A stretch of 11,652 bases of DNA. Source: an uncultured Fimbriimonadales bacterium. Lineage in GTDB: Bacteria > Armatimonadota > Fimbriimonadia > Fimbriimonadales > GBS-DC. Both the position numbers and the translations under genes were made by a program. Positions 1 to 5,883 of this stretch are shown here, one piece after another; positions within the stretch are counted from its first letter, which is position 1; each line of letters opens with the position of its first letter. Location of the stretch: the NCBI GenBank assembly GCA_937934465.1, contig CALGZO010000126.1, forward strand, positions 1 through 11,652, written 5' to 3'. The notes beneath the pieces were generated by a model. It saw only the letters and a list, made by a program, of their open reading frames with translations. It searched no databases and was not told the origin of the DNA.

Positions 1-42
1 CATGACGCCCCATGCTATTAACCAAGCAAAACGACTTCTCAT
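1..42 (-). CDS. N-terminus of a probable secreted protein (partial)
   Basis: Fourteen codons run off the left edge of the window. They read MRSRFAWLIAWGVM: a basic start followed by hydrophobic residues, as in a signal peptide or signal anchor. A GGAGGT lies 11 nt upstream of the ATG, somewhat far but usable. A -10-like TATCAT sits at 80-75 without a convincing -35. The gene follows the unknown secreted protein in the same direction after a 111-bp gap (43-153) in which I see nothing else. Nothing can be said about function. Confidence 0.45.
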   Translation of the reverse strand, partial: MRSRFAWLIAWGVM

Positions 43-153
43 GGGTATTTGCTACCTCCATCTGTGCCTCTCGAATGATAGCTCACGAATCGCTCTATCC
101 TCGCAAGGACTAGAACTGCCATCGGTATCCACTCTCACAACCTCAACCTTCCC

Positions 154-2130
154 TTATTTCGCCCGTTCTGTACCTTGACTGCCTACTCTGTCAGAGACAC
201 AGAGACTTGAAAAGTATAACTCCACCAAGCGGTTATCCGACTCATCAGTCGGGTTTCGCGGCAACAAAACTTCCAGATCGATAGAGGTCAACTCAGGATG
301 CGACTCACTACGACCGACCTTCCAACGAAACAGCGGATACAAAGGCTGGGTTCCCGGAAAAACTGGTCTGCCAAACAATAACTCCACATCCTCAGGCGAC
401 ACAGACACAAAGTCCGACAGCACACATTCACCACCCCGCGACAGTATAGCCGCCCGCTTGGACAAAGGCAGACGACTGAGCAACCACGCTACCTCATAAC
501 TGTGGCGTATGTCTATAAACGCGTGGGGATAGGGCTCCCTGCCGTGAGCTTCAGACAGAACTTGGTTCAAACGGTTTTGCTCTGACGGTGACACGCGGCG
601 CACATAGTTCAACCACGCACTCAAAGGAGCCGCCCATTCCGAAGAACGACCCCGACCCCCTGACCACCTGTACTGACGAGCCAACTCCAAACACGCAGAC
701 GCAGGAACCCCCATATTACGCCACCAAAAACTGAACGGGTTATGAAACACCAAAATCTCTGACCGCTTGTGTACCAGCCATCGGGTTCCCTTCTGGTAGG
801 CAGTCGCATAGCCCTGCCATCCCTCCTCTGGCCACCCCGACTGCAGCATGTCTAACTCCGCAACCACGCTCACCGAACTCTGCTGGGCAAACGCTTCCAG
901 CCACGTCCAAAAACTGTCTATCTTTCGAGCCACCACGTAATCCACCCCGTCTGGGTCTGGGGGTTTCACCCGCAGACGCGCCCAGTCTTCGCTCAGAAGC
1001 GCCTCGGTCTGTCGGCGGGCTTGGGCAAGCCGTTCTTGAAACGCTTCGCCAAGCAAACGCTCTACACTAGAACAAGTAAACCACAGGTCCACAAGCGGTA
1101 AGCTCCAATAAAACCATTCCCATCCATCGCAAACATTTAGCCATCTGTCATCCAAATAGATATTCCGCTCCAGTGTGATATAAAACCAAAAGTCTGGATC
1201 GAATGAACGCGAAGAGTTAAGAAAATCTATGCAAGCGTGCAAGTGAAAGTATCCTGCTTCAATACCCAGTTCTGGTATTGAACCCAACTTCCAGACCGCC
1301 TCACCCGACAGGAAAGCGCGCTCGGTCATCGTGCGCAACAACGCAGGCGACAACGGCTGTTTACGCAACATCCGGGTCAAATACCAATGAGACACCACAT
1401 AATACCTTGCCCAATCTCTCCCAAACTCCCTAGCGATAGCCGCTTCTTTCTCCTCAAGGCTCCAAGGCGCCCACGCAGAGTACGCTGCCACGAGACCTAT
1501 GTCATAGTAGCCGAACTTTGCATAAGGTGGGGGGGGATACCCGTGGGTGCGACGCAACCACTCTTTCAAGCGCGTGGCAAAGGGGGTTTGATACCACTCA
1601 GCAGGCAGGGGCGTCGCTGGGTCTTGCGACAAGGTAGTTCGTGTCAAGGAACTCATCGCCTGCTCCACCTCCACCAACTCCAGTTCGCCAAACAGCGCCT
1701 CGTGAAAGTCTTGCAATAACTCAAACTGATACCGCGCTTCCTGAAAAACCCCCTCCGTGAGTTGCCGCAGCCACTGACGCTCCTCTCGCTTGCGCTCAGG
1801 GTCTGCTTCCATCAGCCAGTACCCTTTTGTGTCCTTGCGTGGTGGCACATAGCGGAACCGAACGCCCAGAGCCTCGGTGAGGGCTTCTTTCAGGTGGCTG
1901 CGTGGTTGTTGGTGTACCGACAGGAACGCGGCTCGGTTTTTGAGGGCGGGTTCCAGCAGGACGGGCGCCTCAGGTGTGCTCAGCAGGGTGGCGATTTCGC
2001 TGAAGGTGTAGAACCCTGCTTGGATGGTCAGGCGCGGTTCGTCGGTGGAGGCGTGAGCAATCGTGCCGATGGCTGTCAGCAGCCATCCCATCAAGTTGGC
2101 TACGCACCTATTCCAGACGCTTCGTCTCAT
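154..2130 (-). CDS. Large secreted protein of unknown function
   Basis: 658 residues when started at the ATG at 2130, which has AGGAGG 8 nt upstream and opens directly on a signal peptide: MRRSVWNR, a hydrophobic stretch, and a probable AHA|S cleavage after residue 27. An in-frame ATG at 2187 would put 19 polar residues in front and has a poorer RBS. Residues about 35-95 weakly recall the small STN (secretin/TonB short N-terminal) fold, with alternating hydrophobics and an ALTEALGVRFRY end; this is only an impression. The remainder is rich in Trp, Tyr, Leu and Arg, with no catalytic motif, repeat or transmembrane segment that I recognise. The coding region looks AT-richer than its neighbours, for example around 1130-1260, which may mean a different history. 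It probably acts outside the cytoplasmic membrane. The protein is real by length, signal peptide, RBS and promoter; its function is unknown. Confidence 0.85.
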   Translation of the reverse strand: MRRSVWNRCVANLMGWLLTAIGTIAHASTDEPRLTIQAGFYTFSEIATLLSTPEAPVLLEPALKNRAAFLSVHQQPRSHLKEALTEALGVRFRYVPPRKDTKGYWLMEADPERKREERQWLRQLTEGVFQEARYQFELLQDFHEALFGELELVEVEQAMSSLTRTTLSQDPATPLPAEWYQTPFATRLKEWLRRTHGYPPPPYAKFGYYDIGLVAAYSAWAPWSLEEKEAAIAREFGRDWARYYVVSHWYLTRMLRKQPLSPALLRTMTERAFLSGEAVWKLGSIPELGIEAGYFHLHACIDFLNSSRSFDPDFWFYITLERNIYLDDRWLNVCDGWEWFYWSLPLVDLWFTCSSVERLLGEAFQERLAQARRQTEALLSEDWARLRVKPPDPDGVDYVVARKIDSFWTWLEAFAQQSSVSVVAELDMLQSGWPEEGWQGYATAYQKGTRWLVHKRSEILVFHNPFSFWWRNMGVPASACLELARQYRWSGGRGRSSEWAAPLSAWLNYVRRVSPSEQNRLNQVLSEAHGREPYPHAFIDIRHSYEVAWLLSRLPLSKRAAILSRGGECVLSDFVSVSPEDVELLFGRPVFPGTQPLYPLFRWKVGRSESHPELTSIDLEVLLPRNPTDESDNRLVELYFSSLCVSDRVGSQGTERAK

Positions 2131-2138
2131 CGTCCGTT

Positions 2139-2144
2139 CCTCCT
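2139..2144 (-). promoter_or_regulatory. Ribosome binding site that fixes the start of the secreted protein
   Basis: A full AGGAGG lies 8 nt before the ATG at 2130. It decides against the in-frame ATGs at 2187 and 2148. Confidence 0.75.
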
Positions 2145-2206
2145 GCATTTTTGTATTCTCTGGAGGCGTTCGGCTTCCTGTCGCCATTTGCCGCCTTCTG
2201 TCAATA

Positions 2207-2235
2207 AGTATAGCCGAAATCTGTCATTTTCACAA
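2207..2235 (-). promoter_or_regulatory. Sigma-70-type promoter of the secreted protein gene
   Basis: TTGTGA (2235-2230), a 17-nt spacer, then TATACT (2212-2207). Transcription would begin near 2200, giving a leader of about 70 nt to the ATG at 2130. The promoter lies within the tail of the degenerate HTH gene, so the secreted protein can be expressed independently of metX and speD. Confidence 0.7.
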
Positions 2236-2467
2236 TCTCGGTTCACCCCTTTTTTCGGGGATTTTGGGCACTCTCGCCCTGAAAACTCCCTCTCTCCCAG
2301 CGCCTGACAGAAACGCGCCCACGCCTTGTGTAGACGCTTGCTGACTGCTTGCTGCGAACAGCCCAACCTCCGCTATCGCCCGCTCGCTCAAGCCCGCCTC
2401 TTTGAACGCTTGTAGGCGGCAGAGCCTGTGCAACGCCTTGCTTGGATGCGCCCAGAGGCTGGCAGCG

Positions 2468-3655
2468 TCACTCGTCCCGCTCCAGAAACTCTTTAATCAC
2501 GGGCTTGAGCATCGGTTTGACGCGCTCCACCAGAAACGAGTCGTGTCCCCACGCGCTCTCAATCACGAGATGCTCGGCGGGTTTGCCCAGCGATTGGAGG
2601 ATGTCCACCGCCTCTTGCTGTCCGGCGGGTGGGAACAGCCAGTCGGAGGTGAAGCTCACGAAGCGCATCGTCGCCTGCACGCGCTGGAGCGCCTCGCGCA
2701 GGTCGCCCCCGCCGTAGGTGTAGCCCAAGTCGAAGTGGTCCATCGCCCGCGTGATATAAAGGTAGCAGAACGGGTCGAACCGTTGCAGGAAGGTGGTCGC
2801 TTTGTATTCCAGGTAGCTTTCCACTTGGTAGGTGACGCTCCAGAACTCGGTTTCGGGCACGGTGTCGCGTGCGAACTTGCTCCAGAGGGCGTGTTCCGAG
2901 AGGTAGGAGATATGCGCCAGCATGCGCGCGAGCATCAGTCCGCGCTCTGCGCCGTTGATACCCCCGTGTTCCAGCCCCATCAGGATGGTTTGGCGTTGGA
3001 TGTGGTTGAGAGCAATCACCATCGGGCTGCTGCGTGCAGGCGCGGCGATGACTAACGCCTTACGCACGCGCTCCGGGTAGCGTACTGCCCACTCGAACGC
3101 TCGCATTCCCCCTGTGGAGCCGCCCACCACCGCATAAATCCGCTCGATGCCCAGTGTCTCCAGCACCATGCGCTCCAGCTCCACCCAGTCTGTCACGCGG
3201 ATTGGCGGGAAGTTCAGGTGGTACGGCTCGCCCGTGCTGGGGTCTATGGAAAGTGGGGAGGTCGTGCCGTAGGGGCTTGCCAGCACATTCACGCAGATAA
3301 TAAAAAATCGGTTCGTGTCCAGCGCCTTGTTCGGACCGATGTAGAGGTCCCACCAGCCGGGCTTGCGTTCGTCGGGGTGATGCCTGCCAGCGGCGTGCGC
3401 GCCGCCTGAGAGCGCGTGGCAGAGCAGGATGACATTGCTTTTGTCGGCGTTGAGGGTTCCGTAGGTTTCGTAGGCGGCTTCAATGGGCGCGAGCCGTTGC
3501 CCACAGGCGAGGGTTAAGCCGTCGGGGAACACGGCGCGCTGCGGCGCGACGACGCCCACTTCGCCTTCGGGCGCGTCCGCTCGCAGCGCGGCTTCGTGCG
3601 TAGGTTCCATCGCAACTTTCGGGACGCGCGGGGGCGCGACAGGCTCGCCAGTCAA
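2468..3655 (-). CDS. metX: Homoserine O-acetyltransferase (MetX)
   Basis: An alpha/beta-hydrolase-fold acyltransferase that acylates L-homoserine for methionine synthesis; cytoplasmic. With the TTG start at 3655 it has 395 residues, normal for MetX. Visible landmarks are LLCHALSGGAHAAG (about 77-90), the nucleophile elbow GGSTGGMRAFEW (Ser180), the conserved ESYLEYKATTFLQRFD (279-294) and YLYITRAMDHFDL, then catalytic Asp338 in SFTSDWLFPP and His371 in ESAWGHDSF. The oxyanion-side loop reads ASPYGTTSPLSIDP, not the commoner GGCxGTTGP; from memory Leptospira MetX has a similar SPLSIHP. Acetyl versus succinyl donor cannot be decided here. The TTG overlaps the speD stop (TTGA), which suggests translational coupling; an ATG at 3610 is the alternative start, but neither has a strong Shine-Dalgarno sequence. 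Pairing with speD links methionine supply to AdoMet use. Confidence 0.9.
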   Translation of the reverse strand: MTGEPVAPPRVPKVAMEPTHEAALRADAPEGEVGVVAPQRAVFPDGLTLACGQRLAPIEAAYETYGTLNADKSNVILLCHALSGGAHAAGRHHPDERKPGWWDLYIGPNKALDTNRFFIICVNVLASPYGTTSPLSIDPSTGEPYHLNFPPIRVTDWVELERMVLETLGIERIYAVVGGSTGGMRAFEWAVRYPERVRKALVIAAPARSSPMVIALNHIQRQTILMGLEHGGINGAERGLMLARMLAHISYLSEHALWSKFARDTVPETEFWSVTYQVESYLEYKATTFLQRFDPFCYLYITRAMDHFDLGYTYGGGDLREALQRVQATMRFVSFTSDWLFPPAGQQEAVDILQSLGKPAEHLVIESAWGHDSFLVERVKPMLKPVIKEFLERDE

Positions 3656-4209
3656 CCTGGCGTCTTGTCCAGCACCCCGCGTCGGATGAGCATCACATCG
3701 ACATGCTCAGGCTCGAACGCGCGGCGCAGCACCTCCAAGGCGCGCTCGGCGTCCACCGTCTCCGAGCAGAAGAACAGGTCCACCGCGGCGTATCGGTGTT
3801 CGGGCCAAGTATGGATGGTGTAGTGCGACTCTTCGATCACCACCACGCCCGACACGCCGTAGGGTTCGAACTCGTGGAAGAAGTGGCTCACGATATGCGC
3901 GTTCGACTCGTGCGCGGCTTGCACCAGCGCGTGTTCCACATAGGCGACTCGTTCCAGCGTTCGTCCGTTGCAGCCGTAGAGTTCGACGAGGATGTGCGTG
4001 CCCAGCGTGCGTGCGTCGTCTTGACGCAGCGAGCGTGGGGCAATCTCGTACTCGAAGGGCTGCTGCAGCGGATGCACCACGGCGGTTCGCGCTGCAGGTG
4101 CGAACATGCGTACAATCCAATCGCGCGCGCTGCGCCAGAGCGAGGACATCCACGCGGGGGTGTCCATCGACCGCGCAGGTCGGCGCCCCAGAATGCCAAC
4201 CCTAATCAT
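3652..4209 (-). CDS. speD: S-adenosylmethionine decarboxylase proenzyme (SpeD, class 1 prokaryotic type)
   Basis: A pyruvoyl enzyme that decarboxylates AdoMet to provide the aminopropyl donor for spermidine. It has 185 residues. The core from about residue 69 (LGTHILVELYGC) aligns well with the 130-residue Thermotoga-type enzyme. Self-cleavage should occur between Glu127 and Ser128 in VVVIEESHYTIHTWPEH, making Ser128 the pyruvoyl group. His133 and Cys148 sit where the processing and proton-donor residues belong. The N-terminal extension of about 65 residues is unusual: it carries Arg/Trp-rich stretches (WMSSLWRSARDW) and no recognised domain. The ATG at 4209 has AGGAG 8 nt upstream, so the extension is probably translated; Met35 would be a shorter alternative. 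The gene has a strong promoter and a long structured leader, and its stop overlaps the metX start by 4 bp. Confidence 0.93.
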   Translation of the reverse strand: MIRVGILGRRPARSMDTPAWMSSLWRSARDWIVRMFAPAARTAVVHPLQQPFEYEIAPRSLRQDDARTLGTHILVELYGCNGRTLERVAYVEHALVQAAHESNAHIVSHFFHEFEPYGVSGVVVIEESHYTIHTWPEHRYAAVDLFFCSETVDAERALEVLRRAFEPEHVDVMLIRRGVLDKTPG

Positions 4210-4525
4210 TGTTGTATCTCCTGACTGTGTGATAGTCTCGTAGCCGTGCGCTACGACCGAGTTTCGCGGGCAGCTGGGCTACCCCGAACTCGGAGGCGAT
4301 TTGGGTGTATTTGCGCGGTCGGTTTCGGTACCAGACGCTCACAGCGCGCCCCGAGGGGCACAAGCGCCTATGTGGCAGAGATCCAAATCGGCGTTTCAAT
4401 CGCACCGATTCGCCTGAACCGACGCCGATTGACGACTCCTACACCGAGTTGGACCGCGACATAGCGCCCGTCTCGCCTCCCCCCTTTGGGATTTCTGCGT
4501 GCAGCGCGTCCGACGCACTGCAAGG
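4210..4525 (-). promoter_or_regulatory. Long structured 5' leader of speD (candidate cis-regulatory RNA)
   Basis: About 315 nt separate the predicted transcription start from the speD ATG, with no credible gene. Read as minus-strand RNA, perfect helices nest inside each other: 4480-4473 with 4299-4292 (8 bp), 4458-4452 with 4320-4314 (7 bp), 4447-4443 with 4329-4325 (5 bp). They enclose two hairpins: 4430-4386 (9-bp base) and 4374-4340 (CACA/UGUG, GCGC/GCGC, GCCCC/GGGGC). A 9-bp hairpin at 4521-4501 opens the transcript; it needs a U-G pair on this strand and would be a C-A mismatch on the other, which supports minus-strand transcription. Hairpins 4293-4257 and 4256-4238 and a small GACU/AGUC stem precede the RBS. 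The 7-mer AACUCGG occurs twice (4450-4444, 4263-4257) and both copies can pair with CCGAGUU at 4293-4287, as in a switch. I match it to no known riboswitch class. Confidence 0.5.
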
Positions 4526-4531
4526 CTCCTT

Positions 4532-4559
4532 ATTATACCCTATCGCGCGCGTTTGTCAA
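4532..4559 (-). promoter_or_regulatory. Consensus sigma-70 promoter of speD-metX
   Basis: TTGACA (4559-4554), a 16-nt spacer and TATAAT (4537-4532): both hexamers match the consensus perfectly. Transcription should start near 4525. It is the strongest promoter in the window and lies just downstream of the terminator-like hairpins that end the preceding operon. Confidence 0.85.
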
Positions 4560-4578
4560 GGCTTCTCGAACCAATCCA

Positions 4579-4653
4579 GAAAAATCGGTTCCCCCTTTTC
4601 AAGGGGGAACCTGCAGGAGGGGGTTCCTCATACAACAGGCGAATTTCCGAACA
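4579..4653. repeat. 75-bp direct repeat, copy 1
   Basis: Identical over 75 bp to 4839-4913. It contains a GGTTCCCCC/GGGGGAACC hairpin (4587-4611) followed by unique-looking sequence ending in ttccgaaca. After 4653 this copy diverges from copy 2 (gcctcta versus ccctcag), so its end is degenerate or truncated. Confidence 0.9.
4580..4611 (-). terminator. Terminator-like hairpin with T tract (copy 1)
   Basis: An 11-bp perfect stem (4611-4601 with 4597-4587, loop GAA on the minus strand) is followed 2 nt later by TTTTT (4584-4580). It lies between the flavoprotein operon and the speD promoter and would insulate one from the other. It belongs to a repeat, so termination may be a side effect. Confidence 0.45.
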
Positions 4654-4682
4654 GCCTCTAACCCCCTGAGGGTGTTCGGAAA
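4644..4682. repeat. Stem-loop at the junction of two repeat ends
   Basis: TTTCCGAACA (4644-4653) pairs perfectly with TGTTCGGAAA (4673-4682), with an inner CCTC/GAGG pair. It forms where the right end of repeat copy 1 meets the left end of the next element. Confidence 0.75.
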
Positions 4683-4766
4683 ATCGTATTGGCAGAATGC
4701 CCATCCACGGAACGCAGGTGCGCCCCTACAACAATAACCAAGTAGGTGCAGGTACCCCCTCCTTTA

Positions 4767-4871
4767 GGTTCCCCCTGCAAGCAGGGGGAACCAATCCAGA
4801 AAAATCGGTTCCCGCTGCAAGCAGGGGGAACCAACTGAGAAAAATCGGTTCCCCCTTTTCAAGGGGGAACC
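4767..4871. repeat. Tandem 40-bp units, each with a GGTTCCCCC/GGGGGAACC palindrome
   Basis: Units begin at 4767, 4807 and 4847. The palindromes are 4767-4792 (12-bp arms, perfect), 4807-4832 (same arms with one mismatch) and 4847-4871 (11-bp arms, different loop). The first two are separated from the next by near-identical linkers containing gaaaaatc. An additional, imperfect inverted match to the unit end (GGTACCCCCTCC, 4751-4762) flanks the array. Confidence 0.85.
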
Positions 4872-4913
4872 TGCAGGAGGGGGTTCCTCATACAACAGGC
4901 GAATTTCCGAACA
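4839..4913. repeat. 75-bp direct repeat, copy 2
   Basis: Identical to 4579-4653. This copy continues into the perfect inverted end (to 4921) and overlaps the 3' end of the flavoprotein gene by 26 bp of coding sequence. Confidence 0.9.
4840..4871 (-). terminator. Probable terminator of the adaptor-nuclease-flavoprotein operon
   Basis: The stem 4871-4861 with 4857-4847 begins 16 nt after the flavoprotein stop codon and is followed by GA and then TTTTT (4844-4840) on the minus strand. Further hairpins of the same kind follow. It is repeat-derived. Confidence 0.5.
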
Positions 4914-5883
4914 CCCTCAGGCTTCTCTGGATTGCCTGGATGGCATATTTCACGCGCTCGCGCGCTACATAGACGAACCCGTCGCGCGAGATTGCCCCTG
5001 CCACGAACACGCCACGCGCAGGCGTTTCGTAGGTATCGGGGTCGTGAACGGGCTTGCCATCCGCACCGAACGGCACGCCCAGCGGCGCGAGCAGGCTCTG
5101 GTCGGGCTGCAGACCAATCATCGTGAGAACGAAGTCCACAGGTAGGTTCTCGATGCCCTGCGTGCAGCGGAGTTCGACGCAGTCGGGGTGAATGCGTAAA
5201 ATCTGTGTTTCTGTGAGCGGCGTGATGCGTTGCTCGTCGACTCGGAGCAGGATTTCGCGCAGGATGAAAGGGCGGAACTTACACTGTTCAAGCGTCGGTT
5301 GGTCGACGGCGAGCCACACGCTGGCGTCAGCGTCGGCGAGACGGATAGCGGCTTCACCTGCCGAGTTGCCCGCGCCCACAATCAGTACGCGCTTGCGCCA
5401 AAATCGCGTCGGCTCATCGTAGCGCGTTAGCACATGGGGCAAATCTGCCCCCTCGACCGACAATCGCTTCTCCTTGCCCCAGACGCCCGTGCAGAGCAGT
5501 ACGCAGCGCGTATGATACTGTGCAGGCAGTTGATGGGGCAGGCGCAGGGTGTGTAGGGTATAGCCCGATTCGGACGGCGCTATCTGCACGACGCGCTCGT
5601 AGGTGCGGATGGGTAGATTCTCTGCAGAGGCGACCTTGCGATAGTAGTTGATTGCCATCTCGCGGGTGGGCTTCTCGTCGTGGGGCGTGGGGAACGGGTA
5701 GCCGCCTATGGCGAGTTCATCGGCAGGCGAATAGAAGCGCATGCCAACGGGATACTCCAGCAGCGATTGACACAGCGCCCCTGCCTCCAGAATCAGCAAG
5801 TCCAGCCCCACGCGCTGCGCCTCGACGCCTGCCGCGATGCCAATCGGTCCTGCGCCGACGATGATGAGGTCGTAAGAGTGCAT
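4888..5883 (-). CDS. YpdA/thioredoxin-reductase-like FAD/NAD(P)H oxidoreductase
   Basis: 331 residues, the usual length of YpdA-type flavoproteins. The FAD-binding GAGPIG is at residues 10-15, LEYPVGMRFYSPADELAIGGYPF (read in parts, 42-64) fits YpdA, the second Rossmann motif for NAD(P)H is GAGNSAGEAA (170-179), and the C-terminal FAD contact is GVFVAGAI (291-298). There is no CxxC as in true thioredoxin reductase. In Staphylococcus YpdA (bacillithiol disulfide reductase) the active Cys14 sits in GGGPCG; here that position is Ile14, so the same chemistry is doubtful. The start codon abuts the stop of the upstream gene (TGA-ATG), indicating coupling. The last ten or so codons (LRVFGNSPVV) lie inside the repeat element, so its natural C-terminus was probably replaced. 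Substrate unknown. Confidence 0.8.
   Translation of the reverse strand: MHSYDLIIVGAGPIGIAAGVEAQRVGLDLLILEAGALCQSLLEYPVGMRFYSPADELAIGGYPFPTPHDEKPTREMAINYYRKVASAENLPIRTYERVVQIAPSESGYTLHTLRLPHQLPAQYHTRCVLLCTGVWGKEKRLSVEGADLPHVLTRYDEPTRFWRKRVLIVGAGNSAGEAAIRLADADASVWLAVDQPTLEQCKFRPFILREILLRVDEQRITPLTETQILRIHPDCVELRCTQGIENLPVDFVLTMIGLQPDQSLLAPLGVPFGADGKPVHDPDTYETPARGVFVAGAISRDGFVYVARERVKYAIQAIQRSLRVFGNSPVV

Larger units (their letters stand above)
2127..2463 (-). pseudogene. Frameshifted sigma-70 region-4 (HTH) gene remnant
   Basis: Two reading frames together encode one helix-turn-helix typical of sigma factor region 4. The first frame (about 2460-2368) reads AFKEAGLSERAIAE; the second (from 2366) reads LGCSQQAVSKRLHKAWARF. 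They join at 2367, where one base too many (or two too few) breaks the frame; the family pattern is usually I-A-E-x-L-G. No ATG or GTG start is seen in the first frame, only a TTG at 2433, so the N-terminal part (region 2) is missing and metX abuts instead. The second frame continues open, without recognisable homology, to a TGA whose bases overlap the ATG of the next gene as ATGA. Removing one base would give a 101-residue protein from the TTG. It is most likely a decayed sigma or HTH gene; a sequencing error or a small split regulator cannot be excluded. Confidence 0.55.
4665..4921. mobile_element. MITE-like element with 22-bp terminal inverted repeats
   Basis: The ends 4665-4686 and 4900-4921 are inverted copies of each other, with the outer 18 bp perfect (CCTGAGGGTGTTCGGAAA) and one mismatch in 22. 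The 257-bp interior has no gene. It holds a segment (about 4697-4740) that looks like a generic intergenic repeat, then the tandem hairpin units and repeat copy 2. No target-site duplication is obvious at the edges. This may be a non-autonomous insertion element or a composite of palindromic intergenic repeats; a transposase of matching ends is not in the window. Confidence 0.45.

Noticed and set aside
2131..2187. Start of the secreted protein at the ATG at 2187
   Set aside because: It would bury the signal peptide behind 19 polar residues, while AGGAGG sits correctly before the ATG at 2130.
2246..2260. CCCC/GGGG hairpin as a terminator
   Set aside because: Only 4 bp of stem around an A-rich loop and no T tract after it.
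4210..4525. Known riboswitch or housekeeping RNA (SAM-I, cobalamin, TPP, FMN, RNase P, tmRNA)
   Set aside because: The hallmark sequences of these classes that I can recall are absent; a covariance search would be needed to be certain.
4305..4661. Plus-strand open frame of 118 codons opposite the speD leader
   Set aside because: No RBS, no familiar motif, runs into the repeat island, and its sequence is better explained by RNA pairing on the other strand.
4767..4871. CRISPR array
   Set aside because: Units are long palindromes with nearly identical linkers and only three copies; there are no unique spacers and no cas genes.
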